DNA of 39,560 nucleotides from Pseudomonadales bacterium. Its GTDB lineage: Bacteria > Pseudomonadota > Gammaproteobacteria > Pseudomonadales > Pseudohongiellaceae. Of the stretch, positions 8,419 through 16,622 are shown piece by piece. The stretch covers positions 1 to 39,560 of the forward strand of contig JANQJM010000237.1 of assembly GCA_028281635.1 (NCBI GenBank), in the 5' to 3' direction. The notes beneath the pieces were generated by a model that ran no database searches, was not told the origin of the DNA, and was given only the letters and a program-made list of their open reading frames with translations. The position numbers and the translations under genes were made by a program. Each line of letters starts with the position of its first letter. Positions within the stretch are counted from its first letter, which is position 1.

Positions 8419-9132
8419 TTAGGCGGACGCTTCCAGAAAGAATTTTGTTTCGATCTCGTCCGCAGACAAGTTGGCCGGGTCTAAGGTCACCACAATCTTG
8501 CCATGGGTCATCACCAACACTTGTGTAGCGACCTCGCGTGCTCGCCAGATATCGTGCGTGGCCATCAATATGCCAACCCCGGAGTCCGCAGTGTTTCGAA
8601 GCGCTTTGTTAAAATCCGCGGCCGAATGCGGATCTAAACCGCTTGTTGGCTCATCCAATAACAACAGAGCAGATTTACGAGACAGAGCAAGCGCAAGTCC
8701 AACCTTTTGGCGCATACCTTTGGAATAGGTTCCGGCACGCCGGATTAGCGCTTCCTTCTGTAAGCCCGCCGCAAGGAGAGCGCGCTCCAATTCTTCCCGT
8801 GGAAGACGCTCGCCAGAACCTATAGCAAGCAAGTGGTCGAGATTTTCTATTCCCGACAGCTCGTCATACAAGACGATATTCTCAGGAAGGTAGGTCGTGA
8901 TTTGACGTGTTAAATCTCCGTTAGCAATTGTATCGTGACCGTCCACAGTAATTGTGCCTTCATCTGGCACCAGAAACCCTGCGCACATTTTTATTGTCGT
9001 GCTTTTACCTGCCCCATTTGGACCGAGGACCGCCACAATCGCACCCCTTGGAACGCACAGCGATATTCGATCTACACTGGTAACGTGCCCGAAGCGTTTG
9101 ATGACGTCTGAGATGACTAAAGGGTCCGTCAT
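8419..9132 (-). CDS. ABC transporter ATP-binding protein
   Basis: This is a 237-residue ATPase for the two DUF3526-like permeases. Walker A is GPNGAGKSTTIK, the signature motif is YSKGMRQKVGLAL (variant of LSGGQ with SKGM, typical of ABC-2 drug/NatA-type exporters), Walker B is ALLLLDEPTSGLD and the H-loop is MATHD. The length is compact and there is no fused membrane part. It starts ten bases after the stop of the STN-type receptor, so it is expected to be cotranscribed with it, and is separated from the permeases by 93 bases without an obvious terminator. Placement right behind a TonB receptor is unusual for an ABC-2 exporter ATPase. The family call is secure; the substrate is unknown. Confidence 0.93.
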   Translation of the reverse strand: MTDPLVISDVIKRFGHVTSVDRISLCVPRGAIVAVLGPNGAGKSTTIKMCAGFLVPDEGTITVDGHDTIANGDLTRQITTYLPENIVLYDELSGIENLDHLLAIGSGERLPREELERALLAAGLQKEALIRRAGTYSKGMRQKVGLALALSRKSALLLLDEPTSGLDPHSAADFNKALRNTADSGVGILMATHDIWRAREVATQVLVMTHGKIVVTLDPANLSADEIETKFFLEASA

Positions 9133-9142
9133 CAGCTCACTC

Positions 9143-11554
9143 TTAAAAGCGTTTGCTCAAAGTGACGAGATACTGCCGCGGTGTTTGAGGGAATAGCGCA
9201 AACAGGTTAGTCACATAGTTATCTCTGTCAGTCACGTTGTTAACATTGACCGCAAGCCGCCAATCATTCAGCGTGTAGCTTACGCCGAGGTCCAGACGTG
9301 CAACGGATGGAGTGACAATGCTGTTGGGCAGGCTGGCCTGGATCTCATCGTTCCATACCAACCCAGCGTTAAAGCCCCAGCCAACCGCGCGGCCATCTTG
9401 GACTTCATACTGCACAAAGACCGAGGCATTGTTTTCTGGCGCACCGGCTAACTGCTGACCAAAGTTCGGATCGTTTTCTTCGGTGACTTCGGTGTCGTTG
9501 AAAGCATAGGTGAATATCGCGTCAAGCCCGGGCAAAATCTCGCCGGTGAGGTCGATTTCAAAACCACTACTTGTTTGTTCTCCACTCGCAATCGATTGGC
9601 CGAATTCAGAGATGTCCGGGATCACCACATTGAAGCGCTTGATATCAAATGCCGCAACGGTCAGCAACGCGCGATCATCAAACAACTTTTGGCGCACGCC
9701 CACTTCGAGTTGCCGGACTTTATCGGACTCGAATACATCGCCGTCGATATCAAAAGCAAAGTTTGGGGAAAAGCTCTCACCCCAGTTGGCAAAAAGGGTG
9801 GTGTTGTCAGTGAATGCGTAGGTCGCGCCTACACGCGGTGAGAGCTCTGAGCTGGAAATGGGCTCACCCGCCCCATCGAATACGTTATCGTTCCCCTGAT
9901 CGTCATAGCGGAGCCCCACCAAGACAGCGAGCTGATCGTTGACTTGTGAAAATGCCTGAGCATAAACCGCATCCCCTTCATAGCTCAAGAAGCCGGAAAA
10001 AAAGGGCGCCAAACTGACAGGGGGAGCGGGTTGACGCACACCGCTAATGATGTCGAGTTGACCAAGATTGCGAGTATTAGCCGCGAAGTCATAGCGTTGA
10101 TCGAAGTGTTCGTAGCCGAGGAGGAAAACGGTTTCTTGCCCGATCGCGTCAGTGCGATAAATCAGATCCGTTTGCACTGTCCAGCGTTCTATGTTTTGTG
10201 GACCCTCAGACGTAACCCTGTCGAAGATCCGGCCAGCGCCACCTTCGGCAGGGGAAGCAAAGGAGCGCGTTGGCCCGATGTCGATATCATAGTCTGTATA
10301 CAGACCAGCAACCCGCAGGGTCAAACCGTCCGCGAGTCCGAAGTTACCTTCCGCGCCGATATTCCAATAGTTCTCGCGGTCGTTTTCCACATCGGGATCG
10401 AACAATGTCCTCTCGATAGGAATGTCAAAGGTGGTAATGCCGGCCTCATTACTACCGTCCAAAAGTGGCAAGCCCTCATAGAAATCATAAAAGCGCCGCA
10501 GATAACTGGCATCGAGCCGAAAATTACTCGTTTCGTTTATGTCCCATTCTACAGATCCTGATCCAACATATTTTTCGGAGTCGGTAAATTCGAGAAAGCT
10601 GTCGGCGGTCTCAGCCGCACCAGTCAACCGGTAACGTACTGAGCCATCTGCTGTGAGTGGACCACCCACATCACCCTCCAGGCGATAGAAGCCTTCTGAA
10701 CCTGCATAGGACAAGATTTCGGCTTGAAATTCTTCAAGCGGACGTTTGGTAATGACATTGATGTTTCCTGCGAAAGCGCCGGTGCCACCATAGAGACTGC
10801 TTATAGGACCCTTTAAGACTTCAATGCGTTCGATATTACTCAGATCATTGGGGTTTTCGCCACGTACACCATTACGGAGGATTTCATAGTTAAGGAAGAA
10901 TCCGCGGAGAATAAATCCCGCGTTGTCACCAAAGCCAGGGTTCTGTTGGACCCCACTGACGTAGCGCGTTATGTCCTGGGGTAGTGTTGCGCGAGTCGAC
11001 TCAATAAGTTCTTGTGGGAGGATACGGATAACATTCGGCATCAAGTCAACGTCTACTGGAAACCGGCTGCCAGTCGAAGAGTTCCGAGCCAACAGACCGT
11101 CCGTCCTACTAAATGCATCCCCTGTGACAATGATTTCCTCAAGTTGTGAGCCTTGGGTTGTTTGGGTAGTGGTGCTCGTCGACTGAGTTGGTGCAGAAGA
11201 TTGAGTTTGGGCAATCTGCGCCACGGTATTTTGCCCACTCTGTACCACCACGATGACGCCAGCGTCTGACAGTTCCGCTTCCAACTGGCTTCCGGCCAAG
11301 ATACGAGACACGGCTTCCATAGATGTCATGGTTCCAGCAATCGCCGGTGCCGTCTTTCCAGTTGTGAGCCTTCCAGGTGCGACTATGACCACCCCAAACT
11401 GATCTCCAACTGTCGCAAGCGCAGTTGACAGACGTTGTGCGGGGAGATCGATTGTCATTGGCGACCCTGGCTGTGCAGTCACTGATACTGTTACCAGTGA
11501 AAACAGGAAACCGAATACCGCGGTCCATTGCCTTAAACAGAGTTTGTTCCTCAT
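9143..11554 (-). CDS. TonB-dependent transducer/receptor with N-terminal STN signalling domain
   Basis: This is a FecA/FpvA-type outer-membrane transducer of about 803 residues. After a signal peptide (ending near TVSVTAQ) comes an STN domain (about residues 33-105): IDLPAQRLSTALATVGDQFG ... IAGTMTSMEAVSRILAGSQL, which contacts FecR in the periplasm. A Gln/Thr/Ser-rich linker leads to a TonB-box-like QLEEIIVTG and the plug (DLMPNVIRILPQELIEST, FILRGFFLNYEILRNGVR, ERIEVLKGPISSLYGG, NINVITKRP). The barrel ends QYLVTLSKRF, with a terminal aromatic. The start ATG 11554 has GAGGT upstream; a GTG at 11560 would add two residues. It follows sigma and anti-sigma genes, so its own ligand presumably induces the operon. 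The ligand is probably a ferric siderophore, but this is not shown by sequence. Confidence 0.93.
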   Translation of the reverse strand: MRNKLCLRQWTAVFGFLFSLVTVSVTAQPGSPMTIDLPAQRLSTALATVGDQFGVVIVAPGRLTTGKTAPAIAGTMTSMEAVSRILAGSQLEAELSDAGVIVVVQSGQNTVAQIAQTQSSAPTQSTSTTTQTTQGSQLEEIIVTGDAFSRTDGLLARNSSTGSRFPVDVDLMPNVIRILPQELIESTRATLPQDITRYVSGVQQNPGFGDNAGFILRGFFLNYEILRNGVRGENPNDLSNIERIEVLKGPISSLYGGTGAFAGNINVITKRPLEEFQAEILSYAGSEGFYRLEGDVGGPLTADGSVRYRLTGAAETADSFLEFTDSEKYVGSGSVEWDINETSNFRLDASYLRRFYDFYEGLPLLDGSNEAGITTFDIPIERTLFDPDVENDRENYWNIGAEGNFGLADGLTLRVAGLYTDYDIDIGPTRSFASPAEGGAGRIFDRVTSEGPQNIERWTVQTDLIYRTDAIGQETVFLLGYEHFDQRYDFAANTRNLGQLDIISGVRQPAPPVSLAPFFSGFLSYEGDAVYAQAFSQVNDQLAVLVGLRYDDQGNDNVFDGAGEPISSSELSPRVGATYAFTDNTTLFANWGESFSPNFAFDIDGDVFESDKVRQLEVGVRQKLFDDRALLTVAAFDIKRFNVVIPDISEFGQSIASGEQTSSGFEIDLTGEILPGLDAIFTYAFNDTEVTEENDPNFGQQLAGAPENNASVFVQYEVQDGRAVGWGFNAGLVWNDEIQASLPNSIVTPSVARLDLGVSYTLNDWRLAVNVNNVTDRDNYVTNLFALFPQTPRQYLVTLSKRF

Positions 11555-11663
11555 ATGCACCTCAATTCAGTCTTTTGGGCTATGTGCAGTTGCATCACCC
11601 GTAAGACGCATGAGGTAGGCCGGAGTTAACCGCCCAAGAGCAAATTCTCGTGCCTAAGTCGAT

Positions 11664-12671
11664 TCACCACTTACTTCGCAGTTCGATTCGGGATTCAGTC
11701 TCGGCAACTTCAAGAGAATAAAGTTGGGACAGTGTCGATAAGATGAGATCTATTTCAGTGCTTTCGAAAGTGACAGTGATGGTTTCAGCTGCCAGGGTAG
11801 AATCCAGCAGCCGGATAGGTTTGTCGGTATAGCGTTCCAAATCTGCAACCAATTCGCCCACCAGGGCTTCGTCATACACGAGACGGTTTCGTCGCCAAGC
11901 ACCCACATGGTCCGGCGCTATTTGTTCGACAGCACCTAGCTGCCCCAGTCTCAAGTTGATCCGCTGGCCTTGACCTAACGCCTTTGCGGCTGCGCTACCG
12001 GACATGACATTGACTTCTACCGAACCCTCTGCAACGGCAACTTGCGCACCCCGGCTTGAACGCGTTACAGCGAATTCGGTACCTGTAACTTCGACGCGCA
12101 GCAACCCGGAGGAGACAGTGAATGGGCGAATTTCCTTAGTGACATCAAAATAGGCAGTCCCTGACAAGAGAGTTACGCGGCGCTCATCGCCAGCCATCTC
12201 GACTAATATCGACGACTTTGCTCCCAAAGTGACTTTGCTACCGTCAGTTAGCTCTTCCATGCGGACTTCCCCCGTTGCTGTTTCCAGCAATTGCGAAACA
12301 TCATTGGGGATGGCAAGACGAAGCGCCAAACCCAGGACAACAATCACTATGAGGCTACTCACAGCCAACTGCCAAGTGTATCTGCGGAAAGGAAGCCAGC
12401 TTGACTGAGCTGCGTTGTGGTTTGACTGCGGGTGGGCTCGTAAATGGTCTATTGGTGCTCGCTTCAGTGCGCCTAACTCCGTCCATAATCGGCTGGCTTC
12501 TTCGAAGGCCCGCCGGTGCGCGCGGTCAGTGTTTAGCCACAACTGGAATGCTGCTTTTTGTTCCTCCGTGATGGCATCTGATTGCATGATGGCGTGCCAC
12601 TCAAATGCCTCGGTTATAAGACTGTCGCCGCGGTCATTTATCATTTTCTGGGTAAGTGACGAGTGAGGCAT
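11664..12671 (-). CDS. FecR-family anti-sigma/sensor protein
   Basis: This 335-residue inner-membrane protein relays the signal from the STN receptor to the sigma factor. Its N-terminal cytoplasmic part carries the DUF4880-like FecR N-domain (EAFEWHAIMQSDAITEEQ ... RAHRRAFEEASRLW). One transmembrane helix follows near residues 100-120 (LAVSSLIVIVVLGLALRLAI). The periplasmic FecR domain has TATGEVRMEELTDGSKVTLG, RRVTLLSGTAYFDVTKE and TEFAVTRSSRGAQVAVAEGS. The C-terminal ~70 residues form an STN-like fold (YTDKPIRLLDSTLAAETITV). The chosen start overlaps the sigma gene by 38 bases; an internal ATG at 12644, inside the N-domain lead, is an alternative. Standard family length. The overlap with fecI and position before the receptor are classical for cell-surface signalling. 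Confidence 0.92.
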   Translation of the reverse strand: MPHSSLTQKMINDRGDSLITEAFEWHAIMQSDAITEEQKAAFQLWLNTDRAHRRAFEEASRLWTELGALKRAPIDHLRAHPQSNHNAAQSSWLPFRRYTWQLAVSSLIVIVVLGLALRLAIPNDVSQLLETATGEVRMEELTDGSKVTLGAKSSILVEMAGDERRVTLLSGTAYFDVTKEIRPFTVSSGLLRVEVTGTEFAVTRSSRGAQVAVAEGSVEVNVMSGSAAAKALGQGQRINLRLGQLGAVEQIAPDHVGAWRRNRLVYDEALVGELVADLERYTDKPIRLLDSTLAAETITVTFESTEIDLILSTLSQLYSLEVAETESRIELRSKW

Positions 12672-13179
12672 AGAGCTCGGTCGTTGCTTTCGCTAAATGT
12701 TTTGATACTGCGGGTGGGGTAATTCCGAGTCGCGCCGCGACTTCTCGAATTTTCAATCCATCCACCCTCACCATGAGTAATATGTCCCGGCGCCGAACAG
12801 ACATGCGTTCGAGCACCTCCACGGCGGCCTTCATTTGTTCTTCTGCCTCTAAGACGCGCTCGGGCACTAAAAGATAACCGTCGTCAATTGCGGTCGTTGC
12901 GGCGAGGCTCTCAACCCCCCTTCGCGCTGCGGCCGCAGCACGGTGCTCAGACACCGTAAGATTATGGGCGATGCGCCATAGAAATGCTTTGGGATTTGCC
13001 ACTTCGTTGAGATCGGAGCGTTGGATCAGCTTGTTAAAAGTGCGCTGCGCAATGTCTTCTGGTTCAGGCGGTCCAGCGCCGAAGCGGGCTCTTAGAAACG
13101 TTACAAGCGAACTGTAGTGCTCCGAGTACCAGTGCCGGAGGAGTCTGTTATCGTCTGATGGATTTAGTTTCGCGCTCAA
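12634..13179 (-). CDS. FecI-like ECF RNA polymerase sigma factor
   Basis: This is a 181-residue extracytoplasmic-function sigma factor. Region 2 is visible as RHWYSEHYSSLVTFLRARFG through EDIAQRTFNKLIQRSDL and PKAFLWRIAHNLTVSEHR. Region 4 is RMSVRRRDILLMVRVDGLKI then REVAARLGITPPAVSKHLAK, a helix-turn-helix. Wording such as ARFG..PEPEDIAQ and NPKAFLWRIAHNL is typical of the FecI group. The best start is TTG at 13179; there is no nearby ATG and an in-frame stop occurs at 13230-13228. The gene is the first of a tight chain fecI-fecR-receptor-ATPase-permeases. It should direct transcription of at least the receptor when ligand is bound outside. A Fur-controlled promoter upstream would be typical, but I do not see a clear Fur box. 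Confidence 0.92.
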   Translation of the reverse strand: MSAKLNPSDDNRLLRHWYSEHYSSLVTFLRARFGAGPPEPEDIAQRTFNKLIQRSDLNEVANPKAFLWRIAHNLTVSEHRAAAAARRGVESLAATTAIDDGYLLVPERVLEAEEQMKAAVEVLERMSVRRRDILLMVRVDGLKIREVAARLGITPPAVSKHLAKATTELYASLVTYPENDK

Positions 13180-13606
13180 GGTACCACGCCGTAAATCACG
13201 GCAAGCCTCAATCGTTGTTGTCTCGACTTAGCATTGATATCCAGCAATTTATGAGCCAGATAAAGATTCGTTATAACATTACATTTAAATCATCTCCATT
13301 CATTTACTCACTCACGACTTATCAAGCTTATTCGCTAAATCTGAGGTGGTGTTGGCTGCCTGCCATTTGTAGCCCTCTGAATTGCCATGAACATGCAGCA
13401 CAACAGGATCATGTCGTTGTCGCAGAAAGTTTAAGACTCTTCGGTGCAATCACTTTTTCGCAACCGAACGAAGTGGGTATGTTTCTGCAATTCCTTCAGT
13501 TAGCAGCCAATTTTTTGCGTTTTAGCCGACTAAAACCATCTTCAGACCCCGATATCTACTATCTAACCGGTAGCGGCCAATCCAAATCGGATGAAAACTT
13601 CAGCAC
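13180..13606. other. 427-base intergenic region upstream of the sigma-factor gene
   Basis: No supported gene is present. The plus strand is open across it (13158-13691), but that frame has no ribosome site, overlaps two real genes antisense and resembles nothing I know. The minus strand has stops in all frames. An AT-rich stretch at about 13260-13300 could hold the sigma-gene promoter. The aminotransferase gene to the right reads toward the sigma gene, so this gap may contain its terminator, but I see no clear hairpin with a T-run. Confidence 0.4.
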
Positions 13607-14881
13607 TCAGACAACCGTGCTGGGGATTCCATTTTGTGCGACGTTTTTTATAACGCTAACAAAAGCGTCTAGATCCGTTTTGCGAGTGTAGATTTGTGAT
13701 GCCACGACGAGTCCACTCTCGTTATATCCCGGCAACAAGCTATGGATGTCGAGCAAGTGGCGAAACAGATCGTAAGTCTCTATTCCCTCAATATTCAGGA
13801 CAGCGAAACCTCCGGCCTGCTGCTGGTCAGGTTCATCGCTGAGGACAACGCCAGGTGTATCTTTTAGTTGCTCTGTCCAGTAGCGTGTAAGATAGGCATG
13901 CCGAGCAAACTTTCGTTCCAGACCGATCGCCTCAAGCAAATCTAATGACGCATTAACCGAAGGCCATGCTGGTAGAGATGTACCAGGGCCCTCGAACTTC
14001 TCGATCCGATCTTCTGCCAATTCGCTGTCCCATGGCATAAAGAGCGGCAGTGTTTCTGCGATTCGTTCTTTACGCATATAGAGAAGGCCGGTACCGATAG
14101 GACCGAGTGCCCACTTATGCAGTGAATTGCCGTAGTAATCACAGCCGAACTCTCTCACATCGGTCGGTACCTGACAGAAGCCGTGGGCCCCATCAATTAT
14201 TGTGGTGACATTTCGCTGCCGCGCCAGCGCACAGATTCTCTCGATCGGCAGCACTCGCCCATTGCGCCAAAGAACATGACAGGCCATAAGCGTCGACACC
14301 TGCGACTGCAGTGCATTGTCGAACAGTTCGACCAATTGATCATTGGTAGCTTGCTCAGGGAGTTCTAGCACCCGTACCGTAAAGTTTTCCCGCTCGGCTC
14401 TAGCCTGCCACGCTCTGATGAACGGGGGGTAGTCCTGATTGGTGGTGACTACTTCACTTCCCGGCTCCACCTTTATTCCACGAAGCACTGTAGTAATCGC
14501 TTCAGTCGTGTTTCGTACCAGACCGATCTCATCCGCATTAGCGCCTAACAAGCTGGCAAGGCGAGTACGGGCCCGGGTTTTCTCGCTCAGGGCGTAGCGG
14601 AATAAATGATAGGCGGGTAGCGAGTGCACAACATCGGAAGTGCGCTTGGCCTCATCCAGGACAGCAATGGGTGCCGATGCAACAGCATTGCCTTGTAGAT
14701 CAACGAACCGCCCATCTAGCCGAAACGCCCGCCGAACCGTAGCCCAATAGTCCTCATCCCTCGCGGCCTCTTCGGGTGTGTTTAGCGCGATGCGTTCCGC
14801 CGCGCGCACAATAGCAGGTAAAAACGCCAAATTCACTGCTGCAAGTCCCGCTCCGTGCAGGAAATTTCTGCGATCAATCAT
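13607..14881 (-). CDS. Tat-exported PLP-dependent class V aminotransferase, PvdN-like
   Basis: This 424-residue enzyme has the aminotransferase class V fold. DRRNFLHG followed by a hydrophobic stretch ending IVRAA is a twin-arginine signal peptide, so it is exported folded with its cofactor. PLP-binding features are visible: RNTTEAIT (residues 123-130), the Asp of IIDGAHG (Asp230, His233) and the Schiff-base lysine Lys256 in GNSLHKWALGP. The Tat signal plus this family is the hallmark of PvdN, the periplasmic pyoverdine-maturation enzyme of fluorescent pseudomonads; isopenicillin-N-epimerase-like proteins are the wider family. An AAGGAG ribosome site precedes ATG 14881. No siderophore synthetase is present in the window, so it may tailor or process an imported compound, or serve a pathway encoded elsewhere. 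A decayed copy of its 3' end lies at 5230-5403. Confidence 0.85.
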   Translation of the reverse strand: MIDRRNFLHGAGLAAVNLAFLPAIVRAAERIALNTPEEAARDEDYWATVRRAFRLDGRFVDLQGNAVASAPIAVLDEAKRTSDVVHSLPAYHLFRYALSEKTRARTRLASLLGANADEIGLVRNTTEAITTVLRGIKVEPGSEVVTTNQDYPPFIRAWQARAERENFTVRVLELPEQATNDQLVELFDNALQSQVSTLMACHVLWRNGRVLPIERICALARQRNVTTIIDGAHGFCQVPTDVREFGCDYYGNSLHKWALGPIGTGLLYMRKERIAETLPLFMPWDSELAEDRIEKFEGPGTSLPAWPSVNASLDLLEAIGLERKFARHAYLTRYWTEQLKDTPGVVLSDEPDQQQAGGFAVLNIEGIETYDLFRHLLDIHSLLPGYNESGLVVASQIYTRKTDLDAFVSVIKNVAQNGIPSTVV

Positions 14882-15307
14882 GACAGTAACTCCTTAATAA
14901 TTTCACTCCGTAAAGGGTATTTCAGATTTAGCAAATCCGAGATTACTCGGCTCTATATCCTATCCTTAGAAGCACCTGAGCCCTAATAGCTCCTATGATC
15001 GCGAACACGACCGATCAGGAATACACAGAGATTCATAAAAGTATGTAAACACAATTGCGACCGATAGATGTAGTTAGTCACCATCGAACCCGCACTTTAC
15101 AAAGCGTCTTTCTCTGATAAGAGAGACAAAATGTCGATGTGACAAAGAGTCGCAGGGACGGTTCGTCGAGCCTAGCCATATAATCGAAGTCCATCTGTTT
15201 CAGCATAGTTCTTGTAAAGCCTGGTTCCGCTGCGAAAGAAACAGAGAACATCCAGTGCAAGTTGGTAGGCCATCTAAATTTAACATTGAGCCCAAGGATT
15301 ATCGGTT
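14882..15307. other. 426-base divergent intergenic region
   Basis: This separates the PvdN-like gene (minus) from the DUF418 gene (plus). The only strong signal is the AAGGAG ribosome site just upstream of 14881. A minus-strand frame at 15078-15350 encodes 90 residues, but it overlaps the start of the DUF418 gene, lacks a ribosome site and is unlike any family I recognise. A weak hairpin (GTCTTTCTCT/AGAGAGAC, 15106-15127) is visible. Otherwise I see nothing in it. Confidence 0.4.
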
Positions 15308-16519
15308 GTGACAAGTAGTATCGAAGCAGTGTCCAAGCTAAGCGCAACACCCGACCTCCCTTCCCCTACAGTAGCTTCGCGCATTGACAGTCTCGATGTG
15401 CTGCGCGGTGTCGCGGTGCTCATGATCTTCGTTGTCAATGTGAAGATGATGGCAAGTGGATACAATCACTATGCTGATCGAACACTCTACGAAGGTGTGA
15501 TCGCGCATTGGATAGGCCTGCTGCAATCCTGGTTTGTTCATGGAAAGTTTGTCACCATATTTACTGCGCTTTTCGGCGCCGGTCTCGCGCTACTACTTGC
15601 ACGGGAAAAACCTATCCCACTGCCAATAGTTCTCAGGCGGCTATTCTGGATGACTGTGTTTGGTGGCCTGCATCTTATTTTCTTGCGCGAAGGCGACATC
15701 CTGATCTGGTATGCGCTGGTAGGATTCCTCGCCGTACCATTTGCGAAATTAAGTGGAACAACGCTGCTTACCGTGGGGCTGGCCCTGCAAGCTGTAGCGC
15801 ATATCTACTTCAATACATTCCCACTCGCCTCGACCGGGGTACCTATTCTTTGGGACAGTGCGCCTGACGCCCATCTTGTCGTTGCTGAGATTATGCTTGG
15901 CAGCGTTGGTGATCAGGTCGCGGCCCGAATCGACGCCGCGCCTTATTACATGGTCGATCTCCTCGTGCTCGGCGGAACCTGGATCGATACTCTGTCGCTC
16001 ATGTTGATTGGAATGGCACTATTAAAGACGGGGTTCTTAAGCGGGCAACTGCCTCTTAAATCTTACTTCTTCTGGGGAGTGATCGGCGTTGTAGTCGCAA
16101 CAACAGTCTATGTGCTGCGCCCTGTTCTCGACGGCGGCTCGGATTGGGAGGGCCTGATACTCGGCATCGCCAGCGACGCGCATTATCTTGGCGGAGCGCT
16201 GACCTGGTCGGCAATAATCGTTGGCGCAGTTTCCAGCGGGTGGAATGCAACAGCGTTTGCAGCAGCAGGTCGCACTGCTTTTACCGTTTATATTCTGCAA
16301 TCGGTGATCGGTCTGGCACTCTTCTCCAGCCTCGGACTCGGTTTGTTTGGTCAGCTGTCGCAAGGCGCTCTCATGCTGGTAACGCTAGCGGTGTGGGCCC
16401 TGTTCCTGATCGCCGCGCCACTATGGTTAGCTCGCTTCAGATTTGGACCACTTGAGTGGTTATGGCGTTCACTGACTTACGGAAAGACGCAGCCTTTCCG
16501 ACGGATAAGTGCGAAATGA
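15308..16519 (+). CDS. DUF418 / YeiB-like multipass membrane protein
   Basis: This 403-residue inner-membrane protein has about eight to ten hydrophobic helices. The N-terminal signature RIDSLDVLRGVAVLMIFVVN and the block KFVTIFTALFGAGLALLLAR identify the YeiB/DUF418 group of the acyltransferase-3-like membrane superfamily. The C-terminal DUF418 portion shows AAGRTAFTVYILQSVIGLAL and WLARFRFGPLEWLWRSLTYG, the latter being the conserved GP.EW.WR.LTY motif. Translation begins at a GTG with AAGGA upstream; later ATGs would remove the conserved N-terminus. Function is unknown for the family; transport or acyl transfer has been proposed. It is convergent with the LysR gene and is not obviously part of the neighbouring operons. 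Confidence 0.9.
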   Translation: MTSSIEAVSKLSATPDLPSPTVASRIDSLDVLRGVAVLMIFVVNVKMMASGYNHYADRTLYEGVIAHWIGLLQSWFVHGKFVTIFTALFGAGLALLLAREKPIPLPIVLRRLFWMTVFGGLHLIFLREGDILIWYALVGFLAVPFAKLSGTTLLTVGLALQAVAHIYFNTFPLASTGVPILWDSAPDAHLVVAEIMLGSVGDQVAARIDAAPYYMVDLLVLGGTWIDTLSLMLIGMALLKTGFLSGQLPLKSYFFWGVIGVVVATTVYVLRPVLDGGSDWEGLILGIASDAHYLGGALTWSAIIVGAVSSGWNATAFAAAGRTAFTVYILQSVIGLALFSSLGLGLFGQLSQGALMLVTLAVWALFLIAAPLWLARFRFGPLEWLWRSLTYGKTQPFRRISAK

Positions 16520-16622
16520 AAAAACAGATGACTTTGGAAAACTGAATGAACCGCTTCGCCAATACAAACCGCCTGGTTGCCTGATTGCTGCCACAAATCC
16601 GTTATGTGCCATTAGTAGTCGC

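Noticed and set aside
13158..13691. Open plus-strand frame of 177 codons across the gap between the sigma and aminotransferase genes
   Set aside because: It overlaps two well-supported minus-strand genes antisense, has no ribosome site and encodes no recognisable motif.
5468..14881. Methanobactin-type operon (TonB receptor with aminotransferase and sigma/anti-sigma genes)
   Set aside because: No MbnB/MbnC-like genes and no small precursor peptide were found in the gaps.
15078..15350. 90-codon minus-strand frame upstream of the DUF418 gene
   Set aside because: It overlaps the start of that gene, lacks a ribosome site and its composition does not look like a protein; no family recognised.
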